In this document: positions 9,412 to 17,267 of the stretch, piece by piece
Layout of the letters: every line of letters begins with the position of its first letter
Position numbering within the stretch: position 1 is the stretch's first letter
Source of the DNA: Ignavibacteriae bacterium HGW-Ignavibacteriae-2
GTDB taxonomy: Bacteria; Bacteroidota; Ignavibacteria; Ignavibacteriales; Melioribacteraceae
Length of the DNA: 64,000 nt
Reading direction: 5' to 3'
NCBI GenBank assembly: GCA_002839805.1
Contig: PGYT01000003.1
Location: 20,068 to 84,067, forward strand
Notes under the pieces: generated by a model
Databases searched by the model: none
What the model was told of the DNA's origin: nothing
What the model saw: the letters and a program-made list of their open reading frames with translations, nothing else
Translations under genes and position numbers: made by a program

Positions 9412-9428
9412 TGGCTTAATAGTTGTTT
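9412..9428 (+). promoter_or_regulatory. weak candidate sigma-54 promoter upstream of pilin 1
   Basis: TGGCTT-N5-TTGTT resembles the sigma-54 consensus TGGCAC-N5-TTGCW. The -12 GC is GT here, so the match is imperfect. It lies 35 bases before the first pilin ATG. Pilin genes in several bacteria are driven by sigma-54 with an NtrC-type activator, and such an activator is encoded at 23742-25088. Offered as a hypothesis only. Confidence 0.2.
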
Positions 9429-9462
9429 AATAGAATCAAGAATTTAAAACTATAGGTTTCAA

Positions 9463-9852
9463 ATGGGTCAGCAACAACTTTTACTTATAGTACTAGGAAT
9501 AATACTGGTTGCTGTAGCTCTTGTGGTTGGAATAAGTTTGTTTAGAGAGAATGCTGTAGATCAAAAGAGACACAATTTAATAAATGAGTGTATTAACTTG
9601 GCGGCAATGGCTCAACAATATTTTTTAAAACCAACAACTTATGGAGGAGGCGGACAAAGTTTTACTAATTGGCAAATTCCAAACGAATTAAGAACAACTG
9701 CAAATGGGTCATACAAAATTATTACTCAAACAGCTGCTGAAGTAGTTGTTCTTGGAACAGGAAACGAAGTTGTTACCGGAACTGATAGTGTAAAGGTTAA
9801 AATTACAATTCCATCTCCACCCAACACTTATTTGGTTCAACCATTAAATTAA
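9463..9852 (+). CDS. type IV pilin-like major subunit, paralogue 1
   Basis: Probable pilin of the adjacent pilus locus, 129 residues. It begins MGQQQLLLIVLG and continues as one hydrophobic helix of about 22 residues, then an amphipathic helix (NECINLAAMAQQYF), a glycine loop (YGGGGQSF) and a small beta-rich domain. If a class III prepilin peptidase cuts after Gly2, the leader is only two residues. The first mature residue would be Gln rather than Phe, and the normally conserved Glu5 is absent. A single cysteine (in the amphipathic helix) rules out the usual C-terminal disulfide. It is strikingly similar to its downstream neighbour. The ribosome site is weak (ATAGG). The pilin call rests on N-terminal form and context rather than a canonical motif. 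Confidence 0.7.
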   Translation: MGQQQLLLIVLGIILVAVALVVGISLFRENAVDQKRHNLINECINLAAMAQQYFLKPTTYGGGGQSFTNWQIPNELRTTANGSYKIITQTAAEVVVLGTGNEVVTGTDSVKVKITIPSPPNTYLVQPLN

Positions 9853-9912
9853 AATTTTCACTTTATTTTTCTATTAAATAAAATATCTTAAAATCAATTA
9901 AAGGAGTTAGTC

Positions 9913-10296
9913 ATGGGTCAACAGCAATTATTACTTATCGTATTAGGCGTTATCATTGTTGGTATAGCCGTGGTTGTTGGTATTAACGTATTTACTGCTC
10001 AGTCTGAAGAATCATCAAAAGACGCAATTGTATCAGACTGTACAAATTTGGGAGCTATGGCTCAACAATATTTCAGAAAACCAGTTGCTATGGGTGGTGG
10101 AGGAAACGCATTTACGGGTTGGACAATTCCTGCTAACTTAGCTACTACAGCTAATGGAACTTATACAGTAACTATTACCGATGCTACAAACATTGTTATT
10201 ACTGGGACACCACTTGCCGGAACCAATTACACCTGGACTGTCTCTACTGCCGTTACGCCAACGACCGTAACGTCAACTATAGCGGTTGCAGAATAG
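9913..10296 (+). CDS. type IV pilin-like major subunit, paralogue 2
   Basis: Tandem duplicate of the preceding pilin, 127 residues. It has the same first 12 residues (MGQQQLLLIVLG), the same lone Cys, and the shared block MAQQYF-KP-GGGG-F-W-IP-L-TTANG-Y. The C-terminal 40 residues have diverged and are rich in Thr (TPTTVTSTIAV), as in surface-exposed pilin tips. The ribosome site is strong (AAAGGAG, eight bases before ATG), much better than that of paralogue 1, so this is probably the more abundant subunit. An intrinsic terminator follows directly, which would make pilin message outnumber that of the assembly genes. Confidence 0.7.
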   Translation: MGQQQLLLIVLGVIIVGIAVVVGINVFTAQSEESSKDAIVSDCTNLGAMAQQYFRKPVAMGGGGNAFTGWTIPANLATTANGTYTVTITDATNIVITGTPLAGTNYTWTVSTAVTPTTVTSTIAVAE

Positions 10297-10331
10297 TAAT
10301 ATTTAGTTTTGGCATAATATTTTATATCTTT

Positions 10332-10370
10332 AAGGCTGATAATAGGATTTTTCTTTTATCAGCCTTTTTT
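10332..10370 (+). terminator. intrinsic terminator between pilin 2 and pilC
   Basis: A perfect 11-bp stem (AAGGCTGATAA/TTATCAGCCTT), a 13-base loop and a T-run overlapping the stem end. It lies 21 bases before the pilC ATG, so assembly genes need read-through or a nearby promoter. Confidence 0.85.
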
Positions 10371-10390
10371 CATTATCAGGTGATAACATT

Positions 10391-11734
10391 ATGGTAGAAT
10401 TACGATTCAGTGCTCTAAAACCTAATGGACAAACAATTACCGGAACGCTTAGCGCCGAATCTTACGGTGAAGGTAAAAAAAAGATTTTAGCTCTGCTCGC
10501 GAAAAACCAGTTCAAATTACATTCCATAGACAAAAAATCTACTTTTATTTATAAAATAAGGCGCGGATCAGACGCTCCTATTAAAGGAGAACAGCGCGCA
10601 TTTACAAAAGACGAAGTTGTTAAGGCGCTTACTAAACTCGGTTATCAGGTAATTTCTGTTAATAAATTTCTTTTTGAATGGAACCCTAAACCCCCTCAGC
10701 AGGAGATATTGTCGTTTGTAAAAATTAGCGCCGAGCTGTTGGAACAAAAACTCCCTTACAGCGAAATTATGACTCTTCTTGTTAACGACATCGAAAATAA
10801 AACACTTAAAGAGACATTAAAACAAATAAACAACGAGTTAAAAAAAGGGGGCGACAGCGAAACAGTTTTCTTACGTTATCAAACTATTTTCGGTAAATTT
10901 ACCGCATATATGTTAGGATTAGCCGCAAAGAGCGGTAATATGACCGAAATTTATAGAGCCACGGCCAAGTTTCTTGAAAGGAGAATGCAATTCAAAAAAG
11001 ATTTACGAAGTGCTTTAATAACTCCTATGATAACTATGTTTGTTTTGTTCCTTGCTGTAGTTTTTTATGTTGCGTATATTTTTCCTGAAACAGCTAAATT
11101 ATTTGTTAAATTTAACATAGAATTACCGCCTATGACTGCATTTACTCTTAAGATAAGTGATTTGCTTTTGGATAATGTTTGGCTGTTTACAGCTATGGTC
11201 GTAATTCCGATTATCGTATTAATTCGTTTCTTCAGCACTAAAAATGGGCGATTATTTTTCGATAAGATGATTATGAAAGTTCCTATTATGGGAAGTCTTG
11301 TTCATAAAACAAATATTGAAGTCTTTTGCAGAGTATTTTACACATTGTACAGCGGTTCGGCAGAAAGTATTGAACCAATTAGAATAGCCGCGGAAGCAAC
11401 GGACAATTCTTATTTTGAAAAACAAATTAAAAATATTGCAATCCCCATGATGATTAAAAAAGGGGCGGGAATAACCGAATCTTTTGAAGCCTCGGGTGTT
11501 TTTACAGAAACGGCTATCTCCCGATTTCACTCAGGAGAAGAGACTGGTACTATTAAAAATACCGCTCTTCAGCTCGCAAATTATTACGAAAGCGAGACTG
11601 TTTTTAGATTAAAAAACATTATTGAAATGATACAAGTAGGAATTGCAATGGTGATAATGATTGTTATGATTCTTTTGACTTTGGTCTCAGCCGAAACGGC
11701 GACTGTAAGTCCAAAATCACCATTTATTAAATAA
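10391..11734 (+). CDS. pilC: PilC-type inner-membrane platform protein of the pilus/type II secretion family
   Basis: Inner-membrane platform on which the extension and retraction ATPases act. Two T2SSF domains are visible, each a soluble helical bundle followed by hydrophobic helices. The first (about 115-240) ends in the segment MFVLFLAVVFYVAYIFPETA. The second (about 300-430) contains NIEVFCRVFYTLYSGS and FSSGEETG-like residues FHSGEETGTI, and ends with two membrane segments. Length 447 against about 400 in canonical PilC: the extra is an N-terminal region of roughly 60-70 residues with the IKGEQRAFTKDEVVKAL-type start domain. It lies 14 bases before the PilB gene in the same operon. Confidence 0.9.
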   Translation: MVELRFSALKPNGQTITGTLSAESYGEGKKKILALLAKNQFKLHSIDKKSTFIYKIRRGSDAPIKGEQRAFTKDEVVKALTKLGYQVISVNKFLFEWNPKPPQQEILSFVKISAELLEQKLPYSEIMTLLVNDIENKTLKETLKQINNELKKGGDSETVFLRYQTIFGKFTAYMLGLAAKSGNMTEIYRATAKFLERRMQFKKDLRSALITPMITMFVLFLAVVFYVAYIFPETAKLFVKFNIELPPMTAFTLKISDLLLDNVWLFTAMVVIPIIVLIRFFSTKNGRLFFDKMIMKVPIMGSLVHKTNIEVFCRVFYTLYSGSAESIEPIRIAAEATDNSYFEKQIKNIAIPMMIKKGAGITESFEASGVFTETAISRFHSGEETGTIKNTALQLANYYESETVFRLKNIIEMIQVGIAMVIMIVMILLTLVSAETATVSPKSPFIK

Positions 11735-11748
11735 TTAAAGGCGATTGC

Positions 11749-13536
11749 ATGCTAGATTCTCAATTAGAAATGACCGATAAAATTGGATATTTGTTGCTTA
11801 AAAAGGGCATTATCGATACTAAAATATTAGAAGAGGCTCTTCTAATTAAAAATGAGGATCAGGCGAAATTAAAAAGAAATCTTGCTCAAATACTTGTACA
11901 GGAGTTCAATTTTGATCATGATACAATCTTTAGAGAAGTTTCTGTTCTTTATGCGTTTAAGGAGTTAAATGTAAGCATAAAAGATTTATCCGACGAAAGA
12001 ATAGAAGAGATAAGAAAACTTATGTCCGCTAAAGGGGACGAGATTAAACTGATGCTAATTGAACATCATGTTATTCCGTTTCAGTACGACAAGTTCAGAG
12101 ATAAACTTGTGCTTGCCGCAGTAGATCCTACCGACAGGGCTTTAACAAAAATTGCATACACGTTAAATGCGAAAAAATATGAAATAAATTATCTGCGTAA
12201 AAGGGATTACGATAAACTCATTCAAATAATTGCGCCTCCCGAAAATGAATTTCTGAAAATGATAGAAGAGGCAGACGAAGAAATTTCAGTTGAAAGAGAC
12301 GAAATTTCAGTTGATGAAGAAGAACTGGACGCTGAAATTAATAAAAGCGCTCTTGTAAATCTTGTTGAAGCGGCTTTAGTTGAAGGAGTGCGTAAAGGTG
12401 CCAGCGATATTCATTTTATTCCCAGATCCAACAAAAAAACAGAAATACATTTTAGAGTAGACGGCAAATTAATGCTCTGGCATACTCAGGATGGTACTTT
12501 ACCCGAAGCGGTAATGTCTGTTGTTAAGGATAGAGCGAAAGGATTGGATAGATTCGAAAGGGAAAGAGCCCAGGATGGATTTATACAGAGAGAAATTGAT
12601 AGACACATTATAAGGTACAGAGTTTCTGTTCTGCCAATGGTTGGAACTGAACTAAGAAATAAATTTGAATCTATAGTAATACGAATTCTTGATGATAGGA
12701 AAGTTATTAAAGATCTTGGTAAACTTGGTTTGGTAGGATATGCAAGGCAGGCTTTTGAGAAATCAATTAATAAACCACAGGGAATGATAATTTTAACTGG
12801 ACCTACGGGAAGTGGTAAAAGTACGACTCTTATTGCAGCGTTATATCAAGTAATAGACCCGACAAAAAATGTTCTAACAGTTGAAGATCCTGTAGAGTAT
12901 GTTATTGAAGGAGCGCGTCAGCTCAAAATTGGTCATAGAATGAATTTTGAACAAGCTATACGAGCAATATTACGACACGATCCTGATATTGTTTTGGTAG
13001 GCGAGATGCGCGATAAAGAAACCGCTGAAACTGCTGTTAAACTAGCAAACACAGGACATTTAACGTTTTCTACACTCCATACTAACGACGCTCCAAGTGC
13101 GGTTTCCCGACTTTATAAAATGGGTGTTGAGCCGTTTCTAATAGCTTATGCCATTAATATAATTGTTGCTCAAAGGCTGATTAGGAAACTATGTGAAAAG
13201 TGTAAAAGAAAAATCACTAATATTGATCCTGAATTATTAAAAAAAGCAGGACTTGAAGTTGAAGAGTGGAAAAATTATGAAATATACGAATCTGTTGGGT
13301 GCGAACTTTGCAACAATTCAGGTTTTAAAGGAAGAATGGCAATACACGAAGCTTTACTATTTACAAATGAAATTCGAGAAATGATTGTTAGGTCAGGCGC
13401 TGAAGTTGACGAGGAAAAAATTCGTAAACAGGCAAAAAAAGATGGGACTCTTAATCTTAGGGAATCCGGTTTCGAAAAAGTGAAACAAGGTTTAACCACA
13501 ATTCAGGAAGTTTTGGCAGGTACAGTTGAGGAGTAG
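11749..13536 (+). CDS. pilB: PilB/GspE-type pilus extension ATPase
   Basis: Hexameric cytoplasmic ATPase driving pilin polymerisation. The N-terminal MshEN-like domain (about 1-170, GYLLLKKGIIDTKILEEALL) can bind c-di-GMP in relatives. The catalytic part shows Walker A (GPTGSGKSTT, about 351-360), an Asp box, Walker B (DIVLVGEMRDKETAE), a His box (TFSTLHTNDAPS), and a four-cysteine zinc module (CEKC and, later, CELC). All hallmark residues are present and the length of 595 is slightly longer than usual (about 565). It sits between PilC and PilT; a 71-base gap follows. Confidence 0.95.
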   Translation: MLDSQLEMTDKIGYLLLKKGIIDTKILEEALLIKNEDQAKLKRNLAQILVQEFNFDHDTIFREVSVLYAFKELNVSIKDLSDERIEEIRKLMSAKGDEIKLMLIEHHVIPFQYDKFRDKLVLAAVDPTDRALTKIAYTLNAKKYEINYLRKRDYDKLIQIIAPPENEFLKMIEEADEEISVERDEISVDEEELDAEINKSALVNLVEAALVEGVRKGASDIHFIPRSNKKTEIHFRVDGKLMLWHTQDGTLPEAVMSVVKDRAKGLDRFERERAQDGFIQREIDRHIIRYRVSVLPMVGTELRNKFESIVIRILDDRKVIKDLGKLGLVGYARQAFEKSINKPQGMIILTGPTGSGKSTTLIAALYQVIDPTKNVLTVEDPVEYVIEGARQLKIGHRMNFEQAIRAILRHDPDIVLVGEMRDKETAETAVKLANTGHLTFSTLHTNDAPSAVSRLYKMGVEPFLIAYAINIIVAQRLIRKLCEKCKRKITNIDPELLKKAGLEVEEWKNYEIYESVGCELCNNSGFKGRMAIHEALLFTNEIREMIVRSGAEVDEEKIRKQAKKDGTLNLRESGFEKVKQGLTTIQEVLAGTVEE

Positions 13537-13607
13537 AATATTTATGTCAATTAGTGTTTTTTTTTAATAAATTCAAATAATCCCTTTCATATTATTTTAA
13601 GTGCGAA

Positions 13608-14834
13608 ATGATTGATAAAGCCAAAGAGATATTAACTAGATTTACCAGCCAGATTCCTCAAACTATATTAGGGCCGGAAAGGGTTAATTTTGTTGTTGAA
13701 AAAATAAAAGATTTGTCTAGCGACGATAAATTGATCCTTTTTAAATTGACAAATCATATTCTAACTTTAATGATTGAACGAAATGCCTCCGACGTAGAAA
13801 TTGGCGGGTATGGTACAAATGGTTATGTGTGGTTTAGGATTCACGGTGTAAAGAATCGTGTGGAGGATTTGCCGGTTTTAACTACTGACGAAGCTTCAAC
13901 TTTGATAATAACTTTGTTAAATCAAAATCAACACAGGCATTTACTTGTAAGCAGAAATCTGGATTTCAGTTATACATTTTTTCACGAAAAAGTAAAGAAA
14001 AATGTACGATTTAGAGCTGACGCATATTTTGATCTAGATTCACTCGCTTTAAACATGCGCGCAATTTCAGCAACAACACGTCCTATTGAATCTCTTGAAT
14101 TTCATCCTAATGCTGTAAAAATGATGAGCCACAATTATATCAAATTTGGTTTGTCGTTAGTTACAGGAATTACTGGATCAGGTAAATCCACTACATTGGA
14201 TTCTATAATTGACATGCACAACAAAGTAGATCCCTGCCATATTGTCATCATTGCGGCACCAATCGAGTATGTTCATGTATCAAATTCTTCTATAGTTCGA
14301 CACCGAGAAGTCGGACGTGATGTGCTTTCCTTTAAAGAAGGTGTAATTCAGGGATTAAGGCAGGATCCGGATATAATTGTCATAGGTGAAATGCGCGATC
14401 CTGATACAATTATGGCTGCATTAGAGGTAACAGATACCGGTCATAAGGTATTTTCTACACTTCATACCTCATCTGCTACTGAATCTATCGATAGAATTAT
14501 CGCAGAAGTTAACCCAGTTGAGCAGGAAAGAGTTCGAAACAGGCTCGCCGATGTGCTTATTACTATAGTTTCGCAAAAATTAGTGCCCAGTACAGACGGT
14601 AAAAGAGTGCTAGCCAAAGAAGTTCTGATTGTTACCCCCAGCGTAAGAGCAGCTATCAAGAATAATAATACAAGTGAAATTTATATGATGATTGTTCAAG
14701 GCGGTCCGCAAGGAATGATTACAATGGAACAAGATTTGCTGCGATTATATCAACAAAGGAAAATTACGCAGGAAAATGCCCTTTCTTACGCCAATAATAA
14801 AACCAGAATGCTCCAGATTATGAGAGGGGTTTAA
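13608..14834 (+). CDS. pilT: PilT-type pilus retraction ATPase
   Basis: Retraction motor of type IV pili. It shows Walker A (GITGSGKSTT, about 187-196), Walker B (DIIVIGEMRDPDT) and His box (VFSTLHTSSATESIDRII). It lacks the zinc cysteine module of PilB, and the C-terminal part (about 290-408) has the PilT-like helical domain, so PilT is preferred over a second extension ATPase. The length of 408 is longer than E. coli/Neisseria PilT (about 345) because of an N-terminal region of about 60 residues. Its presence implies dynamic, retractable pili and not a pure type II secretion pseudopilus. No clear ribosome site precedes the ATG. PilMN starts six bases after the stop. Confidence 0.92.
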   Translation: MIDKAKEILTRFTSQIPQTILGPERVNFVVEKIKDLSSDDKLILFKLTNHILTLMIERNASDVEIGGYGTNGYVWFRIHGVKNRVEDLPVLTTDEASTLIITLLNQNQHRHLLVSRNLDFSYTFFHEKVKKNVRFRADAYFDLDSLALNMRAISATTRPIESLEFHPNAVKMMSHNYIKFGLSLVTGITGSGKSTTLDSIIDMHNKVDPCHIVIIAAPIEYVHVSNSSIVRHREVGRDVLSFKEGVIQGLRQDPDIIVIGEMRDPDTIMAALEVTDTGHKVFSTLHTSSATESIDRIIAEVNPVEQERVRNRLADVLITIVSQKLVPSTDGKRVLAKEVLIVTPSVRAAIKNNNTSEIYMMIVQGGPQGMITMEQDLLRLYQQRKITQENALSYANNKTRMLQIMRGV

Positions 14835-14840
14835 TTTAAA

Positions 14841-16379
14841 ATGAAACCGTTGATAAGTGTATACACAGAAGGCAACGAAACTAAAATTGCTGTTGTTTCC
14901 TTGGAAAAGGACTTACCACGTGTTTTAAAAGTTTTTAGCACTACAATCTCTTCTCCATCTGGATCGCCCGATAAAATTCAAGACCTAGGTATTGATACTT
15001 TAGGTGGTGATATAAGTTTTGAAAGTCTTGAAGATAATAGCCCAGTTGGGGCCGATACAGACAATTCGGATGTCGGAATACTTTCGAGAGAATTAAACGA
15101 ATTTAAATTGAGCAGAAGCAGCTTTATTCCCGTTACTACTGATCCCAGTGTTAACTTCCATGTTTATGAGGGAGAAAAGTTAAAGGATAGGAATAAACAG
15201 TTAGATCTGATTATTAAAGATATTGAAAAAACAAAAGGAATATTTGTTAATAAAGACAGTATTGATTTTGTTGAACTTGATGACAAATCTTATCTCTGCA
15301 CTTTTTTGGAATCTTCGGTTCCATGTGTAAATATTGTAAATCAGTTGGCCGGCTATCACCGAAGAAGATATTATAAAATTGAAACAATAAAAAATGCCGA
15401 AATAGCACTTGCCAATTATGTTTCGCGTTCTACAAAATTTTTTCCTGAAGATTATACTTTGATAATCCATATCGGAAAAGAATCCAGTAAACTTATTTTT
15501 CTTGAAGGACAAAAACTTAAACATATTGGGACAACTCTCGATATCGGGACACATAACCTTCACACTTACGATGTATATTTTTCCAAAATTCTACTCGAAA
15601 TGGAAAACGGTGGAATTCCAAGGCTGGATAATGTTGTACTATGCGGTGATGATCGATCAGAGAATCTTGTTTTGTCGTTCTATGGTACTTTTCCGGAAGC
15701 GAACGTTGTTGAGCTTAAATTTGAAAACTTCGATGTTTCCCAGCTAAAGCAAGATGTGTTGGAGAATTTATCCTCTTTTTCAATTCCAATTGCGGCTGCC
15801 TACGAATTTATTCGCGAAAAGGAAGATAATATTCAGGGGATCAATATACTGCCGAAGTATATTCTGGATAACCAAAAATTTCTTCAATTTGGCTGGCATA
15901 GTTATCTGATGCTTGCTCTTTTATTTGTTGCCACTTTTTTTGTTACGTTTATGGTATTGAAAAATTTTAGTACAATTAGCAAGCATGATGCGGAAATAGC
16001 GAGATTAGAAGCTTTACAAAAAAAGAATGAGGAAATAATAAATCAAATAGCGCCGTTAACAAATAGGATAGCTAATTTCGATAATACACAAGCTATTTTG
16101 GATTCTGCAACGGTCGGAACAGAAATTTGGGGAACAACTATTGAGAAAATTTCCAATTTTGTTGAAAGGAGAAGAAATTTCTGGATAACTCATTTGGAAA
16201 CAACACAAAATAATGAAATTTTACTTAAGGGATTTTCATTATCGCGCAGTTCGTTAACTGAATTTGCCCGCGATAATGATGCTTCTATTATAAATAATGT
16301 TCTGTATGAACCATTGAGAGAAAAAAACGCTTTTTCTTTTTCTATCAATATTTTTCACGCCAATAATCCGAATAAATAA
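14841..16379 (+). CDS. PilM-PilN fusion protein, pilus alignment complex
   Basis: A single 512-residue protein that appears to join two normally separate proteins. Residues about 1-330 are soluble with an actin-like/PilM pattern (the segment TLIIHIGKESSKLIFLEG, then IGTHNLHTYDVYFSKILLEM). At about 334-338 is INILP, the motif that in PilN binds PilM (INLLP), followed by a transmembrane helix (about 354-374). A coiled coil (ISKHDAEIARLEALQKK) and a ferredoxin-like periplasmic domain with LLKGFSLSRSSLTEF then match PilN. The stop codon overlaps the start of the next gene (TAATGG). The PilN half is clear from its order of elements; the PilM half is divergent and inferred mainly from position and fold pattern. 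Confidence 0.7.
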   Translation: MKPLISVYTEGNETKIAVVSLEKDLPRVLKVFSTTISSPSGSPDKIQDLGIDTLGGDISFESLEDNSPVGADTDNSDVGILSRELNEFKLSRSSFIPVTTDPSVNFHVYEGEKLKDRNKQLDLIIKDIEKTKGIFVNKDSIDFVELDDKSYLCTFLESSVPCVNIVNQLAGYHRRRYYKIETIKNAEIALANYVSRSTKFFPEDYTLIIHIGKESSKLIFLEGQKLKHIGTTLDIGTHNLHTYDVYFSKILLEMENGGIPRLDNVVLCGDDRSENLVLSFYGTFPEANVVELKFENFDVSQLKQDVLENLSSFSIPIAAAYEFIREKEDNIQGINILPKYILDNQKFLQFGWHSYLMLALLFVATFFVTFMVLKNFSTISKHDAEIARLEALQKKNEEIINQIAPLTNRIANFDNTQAILDSATVGTEIWGTTIEKISNFVERRRNFWITHLETTQNNEILLKGFSLSRSSLTEFARDNDASIINNVLYEPLREKNAFSFSINIFHANNPNK

Positions 16380-17266
16380 TGGATAGAAAACTAAAAAATA
16401 CCATTGCCCTTATTATAATTTTTGTGCTTATACTCGGTGCGGGCGGCATTTTTATTTTCGTTTATCAAAAAGGAAAAATTGATAAAAAAGAAAAACAAAT
16501 TAATGATTTGAGTATCAATTCGGTGGATACTGAAAAATTAATGGAACAACTAAACATGCTAAAAAAAAGAGTCGCTGAGCTCGATTCTATTTTGGCATTG
16601 CGCAAATATAATATACCTTCAAATTTAGATCAGTCCAGTCTTTATGATTTTGTGAACAGAATATCTTTCTCTTTCGATCCAAAATCTTTTGTAAATATAG
16701 AATACATTGAAATTGGTAAGGACCCGAACTTCTATTATTATAAATATAACATAACAGGGACGGCTTATTTTAACGAATTGTTTTACCTAATTTACGCTAT
16801 TGAACAAAGCCGAGAACTAAAAAAAGTTACGGACTGTAGTATAGATAATATTGTAAGTGTGGATGACGATGGAGTAGCTGGTTATAAGGTTTCTTTTAAA
16901 CTGATGCTTCAAATATATTTTTCCGATTCCGATCGATTTACTTCTTCCGCGATGGTGGAAAATAATTTAAAACCAAATGCTTTGTACGATGTATTTTATC
17001 CCCTAATACGCAATGAAATACCGCCGAATATTGATAATTTGCCAGACGTGCAGTCTGCCCAACTTTTAGCTCTAATACCGGATGGAGCATTTATTGCGGA
17101 TTCTCGAGGCAATACATATCTGCTCTGGGAAGGTGATAAAGTTTATTTAGGATACTTGACTGAAATTGATTATCAAAAGAACGAAGTGCATTTTATCCTG
17201 AATAAAGGCGGTATAATAGAGAAAGTTAAACTAACTCTTGAAAAAGAAAAAAAATCGAGTGAATAA
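16379..17266 (+). CDS. PilO-PilP-like fusion protein, pilus alignment complex
   Basis: A bitopic inner-membrane protein of 295 residues. A transmembrane helix (about 9-30) and a coiled coil (KIDKKEKQINDLSIN...KRVAELDSIL) lead into a ferredoxin-like domain (about 75-185), in the PilO arrangement. The last 95 residues (ALIPDGAFIADSRGNTYLL, then WEGDKVYLGYLTEIDYQKNEV) look like the small beta-domain of PilP that contacts the secretin. Separate pilO and pilP genes are absent, so this is probably a fusion. The order PilMN-PilOP-secretin keeps the canonical pilMNOPQ order in three genes. The PilP part is short and weakly conserved, so that half is an inference. It overlaps pilMN by one base. Confidence 0.6.
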   Translation: MDRKLKNTIALIIIFVLILGAGGIFIFVYQKGKIDKKEKQINDLSINSVDTEKLMEQLNMLKKRVAELDSILALRKYNIPSNLDQSSLYDFVNRISFSFDPKSFVNIEYIEIGKDPNFYYYKYNITGTAYFNELFYLIYAIEQSRELKKVTDCSIDNIVSVDDDGVAGYKVSFKLMLQIYFSDSDRFTSSAMVENNLKPNALYDVFYPLIRNEIPPNIDNLPDVQSAQLLALIPDGAFIADSRGNTYLLWEGDKVYLGYLTEIDYQKNEVHFILNKGGIIEKVKLTLEKEKKSSE

Positions 17267-17267
17267 A

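Noticed and set aside
9463..10296. Electrically conductive e-pilin
   Set aside because: Geobacter-type conductive pilins are short with evenly spaced aromatics. These have a globular domain and few aromatics in the N-terminal helix, so sequence gives no support.
16379..17266. PilOP as a GspM/GspL-type secretion protein
   Set aside because: A retraction ATPase PilT lies in the same operon and order follows pilMNOPQ, favouring a pilus over type II secretion.
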